Made by a program: the position numbers and the translations under genes
Part shown: positions 24,761-33,257 of the stretch, one piece after another
Position numbering within the stretch: the first letter of the stretch is position 1
How the letters are laid out: the number at the start of each line of letters is the position of its first letter
NCBI GenBank assembly: GCA_902801515.1
Contig: CADCII010000009.1
Span: 16,899-80,898 of the forward strand
Direction: 5' to 3'
DNA: 64,000 bases
From: an uncultured Lachnospiraceae bacterium
GTDB lineage: Bacteria; Bacillota; Clostridia; Lachnospirales; Lachnospiraceae
The notes under the pieces: generated by a model
Databases searched by the model: none
Seen by the model: only the letters and a program-made list of their open reading frames with translations
Told to the model about the DNA's origin: nothing

Positions 24761-26287
24761 ATGAGAGGAATCAGCACAGATATCAACACGATCCGGCAGA
24801 ATGTCTTTTCAGAGATAGCAAAGCTGTCTTATGAATATGACAGCAGCGATACGGATTTCTTCAAGAAGATGGAGCACATTCCGTACCGCATCATTCCGGG
24901 TGAGGAGTCGACTTACAGAGACAGTGTCTTCCTCGAGAGGGCGATCGTCAATGAGAGGATGCGTCTTGCCATGGGCCTGCCGGTCCGCAAGGCAAATGAA
25001 CACGCGCCTGTTTCGGACGGTGCGAAGGATTGTATCATCCCGGAGAAGTACTATGAGCCGCCTCTTGTCAACATCATCAAGTTCGCGTGCCATAAGTGCC
25101 CCGACAATGTGGTGCATGTGACTGACGCCTGCCAGGGGTGCCTGTCTCATCCGTGCCAGATCGTATGCCCGAAGGAGGCGATCTCCTTCAAAGACGGCAA
25201 GTCGGTCATTGACCAGAGTGAATGCATAAAATGCGGCAAATGCATCGAGGCGTGTCCCTATCACGCTATCCTGCGCCAGGAGCGGCCGTGTGTGAAGGCG
25301 TGCGGCGCCGGAGCCATCAAATCGGATGAGTACGGACGCGCCGAGATTGATCAGGAGAAATGTGTTTCCTGCGGAATGTGCCTTGCCAACTGCCCGTTCG
25401 GCGCGATTGCCGATAAGGCGCAGATTTTCCAGGTCATCCAGGCCATGAAGGAAGGTGTGCCGGTCTATGCCGCCATGGCTCCTGCGATCACCGGACAGTT
25501 CGGGCCGGAGTGCACTCCGCATAAGATCCGCTCCGCCATGAAGGCGATCGGATTCCATGACGCGGTGGAAGTTGCCATCGGCGCAGATCTCTGCGCACTG
25601 CAGGAGGCCAGGGACTTCGTGGAGGAAGTGCCGTCAAAGCTTCCCTGGATGGGTACGTCCTGCTGTCCGGCATGGTCTTCATTTGCCAAGAAACTGCTTC
25701 CGGACAAGGCTGAATGCATCTCCATGGCGCTTACACCTATGGTCCTTACCGCCCGCCTCCTGAAGAAGGAGCATCCGGGGTGCAAGGTCGTATTCATCGG
25801 GCCGTGTGTCGCGAAGAAGCTGGAGGCAAGCCGCCGCAGTGTCCGCTCGGAAGTGGATTTCGTGCTGACATTCGAAGAAGTGCTGGGCATGCTCCAGGCA
25901 AAGGAAGTAGATTTTGCGCAGCTGGCGGATACCGATCCTATGGAAGGAGCAAGCGGAGACGGACGCGCATTTGCAATAAGCGGATGCGTGGCAAACGCTG
26001 TTGTCAATGTAATAAAGGAAAAGTATCCTGAGCGCGGTGACGTGAAAGTTGTTGCGGCTGACGGGCTTGCCGAGTGCAAAAAGATGCTCATGACCGCGAA
26101 AGCGGGCAAGTACAACGGATATCTGCTGGAGGGCATGGCGTGTCCGGGCGGATGCGTCGCCGGTGCGGGAACGGTCCAGCCGATCAAAAAAACGGCTGCC
26201 GCGATCAGTAAGCACCAGAAGGCATCGAGCAACCAGCACGCCTATGAGAGCGACTACAGGGAAGTACTTGCCGATCTGGAGAACTGA
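24761..26287 (+). CDS. Monomeric [FeFe] hydrogenase, group B-like
   Basis: The 508-residue protein has an N-terminal extension, several [4Fe-4S] sites (CHKCPDNV, CIKCGKCIEACP, CVSCGMCLANCP), and an H-cluster domain. H-cluster motifs are L1 TSCCPAW, L2 GPCVAKKLEA (instead of the MPCxxKxxE of group A) and L3 EGMACPGGCVAGAG. TSCCP in L1 marks group B. Members produce or sense H2 in fermenting Clostridia, with ferredoxin as the likely partner. No hydEFG maturation genes are in the window. An extended -10 promoter lies upstream. Confidence 0.9.
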   Translation: MRGISTDINTIRQNVFSEIAKLSYEYDSSDTDFFKKMEHIPYRIIPGEESTYRDSVFLERAIVNERMRLAMGLPVRKANEHAPVSDGAKDCIIPEKYYEPPLVNIIKFACHKCPDNVVHVTDACQGCLSHPCQIVCPKEAISFKDGKSVIDQSECIKCGKCIEACPYHAILRQERPCVKACGAGAIKSDEYGRAEIDQEKCVSCGMCLANCPFGAIADKAQIFQVIQAMKEGVPVYAAMAPAITGQFGPECTPHKIRSAMKAIGFHDAVEVAIGADLCALQEARDFVEEVPSKLPWMGTSCCPAWSSFAKKLLPDKAECISMALTPMVLTARLLKKEHPGCKVVFIGPCVAKKLEASRRSVRSEVDFVLTFEEVLGMLQAKEVDFAQLADTDPMEGASGDGRAFAISGCVANAVVNVIKEKYPERGDVKVVAADGLAECKKMLMTAKAGKYNGYLLEGMACPGGCVAGAGTVQPIKKTAAAISKHQKASSNQHAYESDYREVLADLEN

Positions 26288-26327
26288 TATAAGAAACTAT
26301 GCTCAGCGGCAGAAAGTGAGGCGCAGT

Positions 26328-27527
26328 ATGGCTGAGAGCAGGATAATCACAGCAGGCTATATTTCAATCGATGTTACTCCGGCATTTCCCGCAGAACACT
26401 ATCAGGGAAGGACCCTGGAGGACGTGATCAGGCCGGGCAAACTCAGGGAAGTCGGCCGCGCTGAGACTTCACCAGGAGGCTGTGTGTCCAACACGGGCCT
26501 GGCTCTCCATGTGCTGGGAGCAGAGGTCTCACTGGTTGCGAAGGTCGGAGATGATTCCTTCGGACGTATGATCCGGGATGCCTATGAAAAGCGCGGGGCT
26601 CCTGTTGATTTTATCGTATCGAAAGATGTCGAAACGTCGTATACGATCGTCATATCGGTCCCCGGAAATGACCGCTGCTTCCTGGTTGACGCAGGAGCGA
26701 ATGATCATTTCTATCCGGAGGACCTGAATATGGAAGAAGCTGCAGGGGCGCAGTATTTTCATTTCGGATATCCGGCACTGATGCGTTCATTTTACCAGGA
26801 CGGAGGCGTCAGGCTTGCGAAGATGTACCGGTCCATGCAGGAGACGGGGCTGATCACCAGCCTGGATACCGCGATGCCCGACGCAGGTTCGGAGTCGGGA
26901 AAGGCAGACTGGGAAGGTCTGCTTGCAAAGACCCTGCCCTATGTCGACTTCTTTGTACCCAGCATCGAGGAACTCGGCTTCATGCTGGACAGGGAACGCT
27001 ATGAATACTGGCAGGAGAAAGCGGCCAGGACCGGAGAGGATATCTGCATGACACTGTCACTGGAGGAGGATGTCCGTCCGCTGGCAGGGAAGGCTCTGGA
27101 AATGGGCTGCGGGAGCGTGCTTCTCAAATGCGGCGCCGCCGGCATGTATTTCCTTTCTTCCTCAGAGGAGCATATGGTATCCATCGGCGACAGATTCCGT
27201 GAACATGCAGGAAAGTGCAGGCCGGAACTGGCAGAAGCGAAGGATGGCGTATACACCGGTATCGGCTGGGGAGACAGGGATTTCTTCCAGGACAGCTACA
27301 AACCGGACCGTATCCTGTCGGGAACCGGCGCCGGGGACACTGCGATCGCAGGCTTTCTGTACGCGCTCAGCCACGGGATGGATCCTCAGACCTGCCTGAA
27401 GGTGGCGGCCGGATGCGGATCCATGTGCATCACGCAGTATGATACTCTGTCCGGACTTCTTCCGATCCCGGAACTGATAAAGCGCATAAACTCCGGATGG
27501 GAACTGCAGCATTTCATTAAAGACTGA
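26328..27527 (+). CDS. PfkB-family kinase (kinase 3)
   Basis: The 399-residue protein is a larger PfkB kinase: an early TSPGGCVSNTGLALHVLGAE and a late LSGTGAGDTAIAGFLYAL catalytic motif. It is about 80 residues longer than kinases 1 and 2, partly through an insertion before the catalytic motif. The ATG at 26328 has GTGAGG upstream. The gene starts 40 bases after the hydrogenase gene and may share its transcript, though a functional link is not evident. The sugar substrate is unknown. Confidence 0.85.
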   Translation: MAESRIITAGYISIDVTPAFPAEHYQGRTLEDVIRPGKLREVGRAETSPGGCVSNTGLALHVLGAEVSLVAKVGDDSFGRMIRDAYEKRGAPVDFIVSKDVETSYTIVISVPGNDRCFLVDAGANDHFYPEDLNMEEAAGAQYFHFGYPALMRSFYQDGGVRLAKMYRSMQETGLITSLDTAMPDAGSESGKADWEGLLAKTLPYVDFFVPSIEELGFMLDRERYEYWQEKAARTGEDICMTLSLEEDVRPLAGKALEMGCGSVLLKCGAAGMYFLSSSEEHMVSIGDRFREHAGKCRPELAEAKDGVYTGIGWGDRDFFQDSYKPDRILSGTGAGDTAIAGFLYALSHGMDPQTCLKVAAGCGSMCITQYDTLSGLLPIPELIKRINSGWELQHFIKD

Positions 27528-27587
27528 ACAGACTGAAAAGATCGAGCAGACCGGGGTTTTATTTGGAACGATACAGCAATGTGCAGA

Positions 27588-27617
27588 GACGGCATCCGGG
27601 GCAGGATGCCGTCTTTT
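27588..27617 (+). terminator. Intrinsic terminator after kinase 3
   Basis: GACGGCATCC (27588-27597) pairs with GGATGCCGTC (27604-27613), followed by TTTT. Confidence 0.88.
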
Positions 27618-27720
27618 CGCAGGAGACGCTCAGCCGCCGGATTTTATTTTATAATGATCTCTGAGGCGCAGACGGAAACAGCGCTTTGGCACAGACCGCG
27701 CCGGGACGTGAGGGTATTAA

Positions 27721-29562
27721 ATGAATCGTCTGAATCTGGAACATATAGGAAAAACATACGGAACCAAAGATCTGTTCCATGACGTGACACTGGGGATCGA
27801 GACTGGAGACAGGATCGGCCTGATCGGCGTCAACGGGACAGGCAAGTCTACACTGCTGAAGATTGTCGCCGGAATCGTTGAGCCGGATGAAGGCCGGATC
27901 ATCGCCGGAAGAGATGTCACCATCGCTTACCTTGGCCAGAATCCGGAGTTTCCGGAGAATACGACCGTTCTGGACGCAGTTATGCCCGGAAGGACCCCCG
28001 GGTCAGAAGAAGAGGCACAGGCACGCTCCATGCTGAACCGTCTGGAGATGACGGACCACAGTGCCCGGATGGATGAGCTCTCAGGCGGACAGCGCAAGCG
28101 GGTGGCTCTGGTTCAGACACTGCTCTCGGGAGCGGAACTTCTGATCCTGGACGAGCCCACCAATCATCTGGACCAGGAGATGATCCTGTGGCTGGAGGAC
28201 TATCTCCTGCGGTTCAAGGGGGAACTGCTCCTGGTCACCCACGACCGGTATTTTCTGGACCGGGTCACCACAAAGATTGCGGAACTGGACAGGGGAGACC
28301 TGTATGCATACGAGGGGAATTACGAGACCTACCTGGAGAAGAAGGCGGAGCGGCTGGCGCTGGAGGCAAGTACACAGCATAAAAGAGAGAATCTGATGCG
28401 GACGGAACTTGCGTGGATCCGGCGCGGGGCGCAGGCAAGAACGACCAAGCAGCAGGCGAGGATCCACCGGTTTGAGGATCTTCAGGAAGCTTCCCGCGAG
28501 GCAAGAAGAAGGCTGGAGCAGAGTACGCTGACCATGAGTTCTGTGACCACCCGTCTGGGAAAAAAGACTCTGGAACTTGATCATATCTGCAAGGCGTACG
28601 GAGAGAAAGTCCTGATCGATGATTTCAGCTATATCTTTCTGCGGGATGACCGGATCGGGATCATTGGGCCCAACGGCTGCGGCAAATCGACGCTGATGAA
28701 TATCATTGCCGGAATTCTTAAACCTGACAGCGGGGACGTGACCTCCGGTGATACCGTGCGGATCGGTTATTTCCGCCAGGAGAGCGATGTCCCGGATGAG
28801 ACACAGACGGTCCTTGAATATGTGAAGAATACCGGTGAGTATGTCAGGACGACGGACGGCCTGATCACTGCGTCCCAGATGTGCGAGAAGTTCCTGTTTG
28901 ACCCGAGGATGCAGTGGGCGAAGATCAGTGCACTCTCCGGCGGTGAGCGGCGCAGGCTCTGTCTTCTGTCTGTCCTGATGTCGCAGCCCAATGTGCTCCT
29001 GCTGGATGAGCCGACGAATGATCTGGATATCGAGACTCTGGAGATCTTTGAAGACTACCTGGATCATTTTCTGGGAATCGTGGTTACCGTATCCCACGAC
29101 CGTTATTTCCTCGACCGTATCGTGAACCGCATCTTTGCTTTCGGGGAAGGCGGCGAACTGAAACAGTACGAAGGCGGGTTTACGGACTATTATGAGAAGA
29201 AGCGGGAAGAGACTGTAGAGTCAGCGGAGGAGGGCAGCAGAAGCCATCTGGCAGGCTCTGCCCAGACGTCATCCCGCAACCTTGCGGCAGCCGAGCTGTA
29301 CGCGCAGTCAAAGAGCTCGTCCCGCAAGAGAAAGATGTCCTACAAAGAGCAGCAGGAATACGAGCATATTGATGAAGAGATCGCTGCGCTGGAGACGAAG
29401 ATAGAAGAGCTGGATGCACAGATCCTGGAATGCGCCACACAGTATACAAAGCTGGAGGAGCTGACGCGGCAGAAAGAAGAGGTTAAGGTGCTGCTGTCAG
29501 CAAAAGAAGACCGCTGGCTGGAGCTGAATGAACTTGCGGAGGAGATCGCGGCACAGACATGA
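27721..29562 (+). CDS. ABC-F family ATPase (ribosome-associated, Uup/EttA-like)
   Basis: The 613-residue protein has two ABC domains without membrane segments. Walker A motifs are GVNGTGKST and GPNGCGKST; signatures are LSGGQRKRV and LSGGERRRL; Walker B regions are LLILDEPTNHLD and VLLLDEPTNDLD. A charged interdomain linker (residues about 210-270, with RRGAQARTTKQQARIHRF) and a C-terminal coiled coil complete the ABC-F plan. Family members act on the ribosome or on DNA intermediates, and some give antibiotic protection. The linker reads closer to Uup than to resistance-type ABC-F proteins, which is tentative. Its stop overlaps the next start. Confidence 0.9.
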   Translation: MNRLNLEHIGKTYGTKDLFHDVTLGIETGDRIGLIGVNGTGKSTLLKIVAGIVEPDEGRIIAGRDVTIAYLGQNPEFPENTTVLDAVMPGRTPGSEEEAQARSMLNRLEMTDHSARMDELSGGQRKRVALVQTLLSGAELLILDEPTNHLDQEMILWLEDYLLRFKGELLLVTHDRYFLDRVTTKIAELDRGDLYAYEGNYETYLEKKAERLALEASTQHKRENLMRTELAWIRRGAQARTTKQQARIHRFEDLQEASREARRRLEQSTLTMSSVTTRLGKKTLELDHICKAYGEKVLIDDFSYIFLRDDRIGIIGPNGCGKSTLMNIIAGILKPDSGDVTSGDTVRIGYFRQESDVPDETQTVLEYVKNTGEYVRTTDGLITASQMCEKFLFDPRMQWAKISALSGGERRRLCLLSVLMSQPNVLLLDEPTNDLDIETLEIFEDYLDHFLGIVVTVSHDRYFLDRIVNRIFAFGEGGELKQYEGGFTDYYEKKREETVESAEEGSRSHLAGSAQTSSRNLAAAELYAQSKSSSRKRKMSYKEQQEYEHIDEEIAALETKIEELDAQILECATQYTKLEELTRQKEEVKVLLSAKEDRWLELNELAEEIAAQT

Positions 29563-30506
29563 CGAAGATAGATCTTATCACCGGATTTCTCGGATCCGGA
29601 AAGACAACATTTCTGAAAAGGTATGCAGGCTGGCTTCTGGACCAGGGGCTGAAGACAGGTATAATTGAAAATGACTTCGGCGCTGTGAATGTGGATATGC
29701 TGCTGCTTCAGGACCTGGAGGCGCAGGGCGCGGCTACGGAGATGGTGGCTGCCGCGGACCTTGACTGTTACCGCAGGCGGTTCAAGACAAAGCTCATCGC
29801 TCTGGGCATGCAGGGTCTTGACCGGGTGCTGGTTGAACCGTCCGGGATCTATGACCCGGAGGAGTTTTTTGACGTGCTGTATGAAGATCCCCTCAGCCGC
29901 TGGTATGAGATCGGGAGTGTGATCGCCATCGCGGACGCGAAACTGGAGGATGGTCTGTCGAGGGATGCGGATTATCTGCTGGTCTCGCAGCTGGCAGACG
30001 CCGGGAAGGTTGTACTGTCAAGGGTCCAGGAGGCATCACCGGAACAGATCGGGAATACCATAGAGCATATCAACCGCGCGATGGAGCAGTTTGGATGCAG
30101 CAGAAGATTTGGGGAAGATATAATCGCGAAGGACTGGGAAGACCTGACGGATGAAGACTTCAGGGATCTGACACAGTGCGGCTGCCGGATGGAAGAACAC
30201 ATTAAGCTGCAGGCAGTGAGGGAAGGGGGATTCAGTTCCCTGTATTATATGAACCTGGACCTGACGCCTCAGATGCTGCAGGAGACAGTACAGAAACTGT
30301 TCAGCGACCCGCTGTGCGGGAAGGTCTTCCGCGTCAAAGGATTCGTCCCGCAGGACGGGGAATGGCTAGAGATCAACGCGACACGGGACGGGATACGGAC
30401 ACAGCATATCGGCAGGGGACAGAATGTAGTGATCCTGGTCGGTGAAGATATGAAGAAAGACCGGATTGATCTTTATTTTCATCAGACAGAAAGCAGAGGA
30501 GAGTAA
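29559..30506 (+). CDS. CobW/COG0523-like GTPase lacking the CxCC motif
   Basis: The 315-residue protein has the CobW P-loop (GFLGSGKTT) near residue 10 and conserved IENDFGAVNVD and VLVEPSGIYDPEEFFD segments. The CxCC metal-binding motif expected shortly after the P-loop region is absent; the equivalent stretch reads AAADLDCYRRRF. The C-terminal domain is present. Family members are metal chaperones for zinc, nickel or cobalt, but without CxCC the metal role is uncertain. The ATG overlaps the ABC-F stop, so translation is probably coupled. Confidence 0.82.
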   Translation: MTKIDLITGFLGSGKTTFLKRYAGWLLDQGLKTGIIENDFGAVNVDMLLLQDLEAQGAATEMVAAADLDCYRRRFKTKLIALGMQGLDRVLVEPSGIYDPEEFFDVLYEDPLSRWYEIGSVIAIADAKLEDGLSRDADYLLVSQLADAGKVVLSRVQEASPEQIGNTIEHINRAMEQFGCSRRFGEDIIAKDWEDLTDEDFRDLTQCGCRMEEHIKLQAVREGGFSSLYYMNLDLTPQMLQETVQKLFSDPLCGKVFRVKGFVPQDGEWLEINATRDGIRTQHIGRGQNVVILVGEDMKKDRIDLYFHQTESRGE

Positions 30507-30510
30507 TATT

Positions 30511-31083
30511 ATGAAAACAACACTTTATGACAGCGCGCCGGAGAAGGCAAATGACAGACCGGATCTTCCGGAAGGGCGTCCGGACCAGGAGATGCGCACT
30601 TACAGATTCCTGGCCAAAGCCGGAATAACCTTCAAGCGGGCAGACCACGACCGCGCCGAGACGATGGAAGACTGCCAGCAGATCGAAAAGGTCCTGAAAG
30701 CACCCATCTGCAAGAATCTGTTCCTGTGCAACCGGCAGAAGACGAACTTCTACCTCCTGCTCATGCCCGGGGACAAGCCGTTTAAAACGAAAGAGATCAC
30801 GAAACAGATCGGATCGGCAAGACTTTCATTTGGCCCGGAAGAATATATGTGGGAGTATATGAACTGCCGCCAGGGAAGCGCCAGTGTGCTCGGACTGATG
30901 AACGACACAGACAAACATGTGCGTCTGCTGATAGATGAAGATCTTAAGAAGAACCCGTATATCGGGGCGCATCCGTGCAACAACACCTCCACACTGAAGC
31001 TCCACACTTCCGACATCTTTGGAAAGTTCCTGGAGAAGGTCGGACACGAGGCAACGTACGTAAAACTGAAAGGCGAGGCCTGA
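30511..31083 (+). CDS. YbaK/ProX-type aminoacyl-tRNA deacylase
   Basis: The 190-residue protein resembles the YbaK/ProX/INS editing domain that removes alanine or cysteine from mischarged tRNA(Pro). Matching segments are [34 protein letters not shown] and the late [19 protein letters not shown] nine bases before the ATG at 30511 sets the start; the upstream in-frame extension overlaps the GTPase gene and is not used. It is followed by dtd, another tRNA-editing gene. Confidence 0.88.
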   Translation: MKTTLYDSAPEKANDRPDLPEGRPDQEMRTYRFLAKAGITFKRADHDRAETMEDCQQIEKVLKAPICKNLFLCNRQKTNFYLLLMPGDKPFKTKEITKQIGSARLSFGPEEYMWEYMNCRQGSASVLGLMNDTDKHVRLLIDEDLKKNPYIGAHPCNNTSTLKLHTSDIFGKFLEKVGHEATYVKLKGEA

Positions 31084-31108
31084 GGGACGGCTTCTGCAGA
31101 GGAGAGAT

Positions 31109-31561
31109 ATGAGATTTGTAGTACAGAGAGTATCTGAAGCAGCAGTGACTATCGACGGAAGGACGGCAGGGCAGATAGGGAAGGGCTTCCTGGTCCTGAT
31201 CGGAGTGTGCGACAGCGACACCAGAGAAACGGCGGACCTGTTCGTCCGCAAACTGCTGGGGCTTCGCATCTTTGAAGATGCACAGGGAAAAACCAACCTG
31301 TCGCTGAAAGATGTCGGGGGAGAACTCCTCCTGGTCTCCCAGTTTACACTGTATGCAAACTGTCGCAAAGGCAACCGCCCAAGCTTCACAGACGCAGGAA
31401 AACCGGACCACGCAGAGGCATTGTATGAATACATCGTCGAAGAATGCCGCCGCGCCGGCTACAGTGTCCAGACCGGAGAGTTCGGGGCAGAGATGAAAGT
31501 CTCCCTGGTCAACGACGGCCCGTTCACCATCCTGCTCGACGAACACCTGCTGAAGAGCTGA
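31109..31561 (+). CDS. dtd: D-aminoacyl-tRNA deacylase
   Basis: The 150-residue protein is a full-length Dtd. It has both active-site motifs, [18 protein letters not shown] and [12 protein letters not shown], and the N-terminal [17 protein letters not shown]. The enzyme hydrolyses D-amino acids, and glycine on tRNA(Ala), from tRNA. It sits 25 bases after the YbaK-like gene, so two trans-editing enzymes appear to be coexpressed. A perfect 27-bp inverted repeat begins right after its stop codon. Confidence 0.95.
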   Translation: MRFVVQRVSEAAVTIDGRTAGQIGKGFLVLIGVCDSDTRETADLFVRKLLGLRIFEDAQGKTNLSLKDVGGELLLVSQFTLYANCRKGNRPSFTDAGKPDHAEALYEYIVEECRRAGYSVQTGEFGAEMKVSLVNDGPFTILLDEHLLKS

Positions 31562-31564
31562 GTA

Positions 31565-31622
31565 TGAACAAGTGCCTGTCACTCGTGCAAGCGACCTTGC
31601 ACGAGTGACAGGCACTTGTTCA
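31565..31622. repeat. Perfect 27-bp inverted repeat, dispersed family
   Basis: Arms 31565-31591 and 31596-31622 are perfect complements with a four-base loop (CGAC). Each arm contains the same GTGACAGGCACTTGTTCA-type core as the repeats near 0.7 and 1.2 kb. The element lies four bases after dtd and 42 before the phosphatase gene. No T-run follows. Confidence 0.92.
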
Positions 31623-31664
31623 ACGGATACTTGCCCGGTGGTGATGCCCGGGATCGGAGGAAAT

Positions 31665-32318
31665 ATGAAGAAATATAAAGCAGTACTGTTTGACCTTGAC
31701 GGTACGATCAATGATTCCGGGCCGGGGATCATGAATTCCTGCCGGTATGCGCTGGAGAAGATGGGCTGTGAGCAGCTTCCGGAGGAGACAATGCGCCGTT
31801 TTGTCGGGCCTTCGCTGCTGTATTCTTTCCAGACCTTCTGCGGGATGAGCGAAGAGGAGGCAGAGCGTGCGATCGTTCTGTACAGAGAGTGTTACAACGC
31901 AGGAGAGGCATACAACCTGACGGTCTATGACGGAATGCGGCAGCTGCTTGAGGCTCTTGGAGAAAATGGAATACTCTGTGCAGTCGTTACTTCCAAACCG
32001 CAGGTGATGGCAGAGAAGATCCTGGAACATTTTGATCTGCGCAGATTTTTTGCATGCGTTGCGGGGCCGGATCCCAGCGACGGATCCAACCGGAAAAGTG
32101 CCCTGATCGAGAGGGCGCTGAAGGAACTTAGGGTTGAAAACAGGGATGCCGTGATGGTGGGAGATACCCGGTTTGACATCATAGGAGCCGTGCAGGCAGG
32201 GTGTGATTCCATCGGAGTGACCTATGGGTACGGAACCGAGGAAGAATTGAAGGAGAACGGAGCGACATACCTTGCGGACAGCACGGCAGAGATTGGAAAA
32301 GTCACGGGCGTTTTCTGA
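31665..32318 (+). CDS. HAD-superfamily hydrolase, phosphoglycolate phosphatase-like
   Basis: The 217-residue protein has the HAD-IA motifs: I as FDLDGTINDSG, II as VVTSKPQ, the Lys of EKIL, and IV as VMVGDTRFDIIGA. The four-helix cap fits the Gph/PpaX type, which removes phosphate from 2-phosphoglycolate or pyrophosphate-like substrates; the exact substrate is unclear. CGGAGG at correct distance supports the ATG at 31665, well inside a longer open frame. Perfect palindromic repeats lie immediately before and after the gene. Confidence 0.88.
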   Translation: MKKYKAVLFDLDGTINDSGPGIMNSCRYALEKMGCEQLPEETMRRFVGPSLLYSFQTFCGMSEEEAERAIVLYRECYNAGEAYNLTVYDGMRQLLEALGENGILCAVVTSKPQVMAEKILEHFDLRRFFACVAGPDPSDGSNRKSALIERALKELRVENRDAVMVGDTRFDIIGAVQAGCDSIGVTYGYGTEEELKENGATYLADSTAEIGKVTGVF

Positions 32319-32338
32319 GCATGAATAAGCGCCTATGA

Positions 32339-32395
32339 TGAACAAGTGCCTGTCACTCGTGCAATGTTCTTGCACGAGTGACAGGCACTTGTTCA
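32339..32395. repeat. Perfect 26-bp inverted repeat, dispersed family
   Basis: Arms 32339-32364 and 32370-32395 pair perfectly around a five-base loop (TGTTC). The arms are nearly identical to those at 31565-31622. It separates the convergent phosphatase and DUF3592 genes and could serve both as a structured 3' end, though it lacks a T-run. Confidence 0.92.
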
Positions 32396-32400
32396 CAATG

Positions 32401-32919
32401 TCAGTGGATTATGATGTCGTCGGTCAGGCCGCTGGTGTCTACATAATAGTGGTCCATGTTCTGCGGATCTATATAGACGCGGATGTCGGTATCTTTGGCG
32501 TCGATCGGATAGAACATGAGGTTTTCGCTCTTGAAGATATGTGTCTTTCCGGTCGTCGGGTCTTTGTAATGACATTCCAGGATGAACGGAGACCGGCCGT
32601 TGATCCGGACGTTTTCGTTGGGATGGATGTCACGAATCCTGGCAGTGACATAGAAACCGTTTTTTACCAGCTGCTCGTTGCGTGAGCGACGGCGGTAGCG
32701 GATCACAAAACATAATATGCCGACTATGAGGAAGACGATCCCCAGTCCCATGAAAATGAACGGCAGCAGGCGGACGTCAGGATCTGCGTACTGACCGTAA
32801 CCTTCTACGTGAAGAAAGGCCAGTGTGGCGACCAGGACGGCGGACCCGCCGAAGATCACAAACACAAGTCCGACTATAAAAAGAGGGCCTGGTTCAATAT
32901 TGCGTCTTTTCTTTTCCAT
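32401..32919 (-). CDS. DUF3592-like membrane protein
   Basis: The protein has two membrane helices (LFIVGLVFVIFGGSAVLVAT and FIFMGLGIVFLIVGILCFVI) and a soluble beta-rich domain (residues about 85-170) resembling DUF3592, with ILECHYKDPTTGKTHIF and a closing YYVDTS. Function is unknown. GAGGAGG lies one base before an ATG at 32931 and 13 before the ATG at 32919; neither spacing is ideal, so the start is uncertain. An extended -10 element lies upstream on the minus strand. Confidence 0.7.
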   Translation of the reverse strand: MEKKRRNIEPGPLFIVGLVFVIFGGSAVLVATLAFLHVEGYGQYADPDVRLLPFIFMGLGIVFLIVGILCFVIRYRRRSRNEQLVKNGFYVTARIRDIHPNENVRINGRSPFILECHYKDPTTGKTHIFKSENLMFYPIDAKDTDIRVYIDPQNMDHYYVDTSGLTDDIIIH

Positions 32920-32979
32920 ATGAGTGATCATCCCTCCTCTGACCCGGCATGAAACACGGGCAGTAAATATTCAAGTCTG

Positions 32980-32988
32980 ATTATAACA
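32980..32988 (-). promoter_or_regulatory. Extended -10 promoter of the DUF3592-like gene
   Basis: Read on the minus strand the site is TGTTATAAT, a near-ideal extended -10, about 60 bases before the gene. No good -35 is visible. Confidence 0.5.
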
Positions 32989-33047
32989 GATTTGAGAGAA
33001 TTATAACGCTGCCGGACACAGACAGGACACTATGTTTTTAAAAAATG

Positions 33048-33076
33048 TTTACAGATTGATTAATTAAAGGTATAAT
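33048..33076 (+). promoter_or_regulatory. Strong sigma-A promoter of murA with long leader
   Basis: TTTACA (33048-33053) and TATAAT (33071-33076) are spaced by 17 bases. Transcription from here would leave a leader of about 175 bases before murA. The 326-base gap 32932-33257 holds this promoter, the opposing DUF3592 promoter and the leader; no further gene is seen. Confidence 0.75.
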
Positions 33077-33257
33077 GTGGGCGACGAGCATCTTCAGCTT
33101 GTCTTTTTGCTTACGCTTTAAGGGAAGTGTGAGCAGAGTTTTTCCGCTTCTGCATCCGTTTGGAAATATGGCAGGGCGGTTACAGGGGGAGACGCTGACC
33201 GGTGAATTAAGGGATTATCCGGACGGCGGAATAATTAGTAACTGAAGAGGAAGAAGT

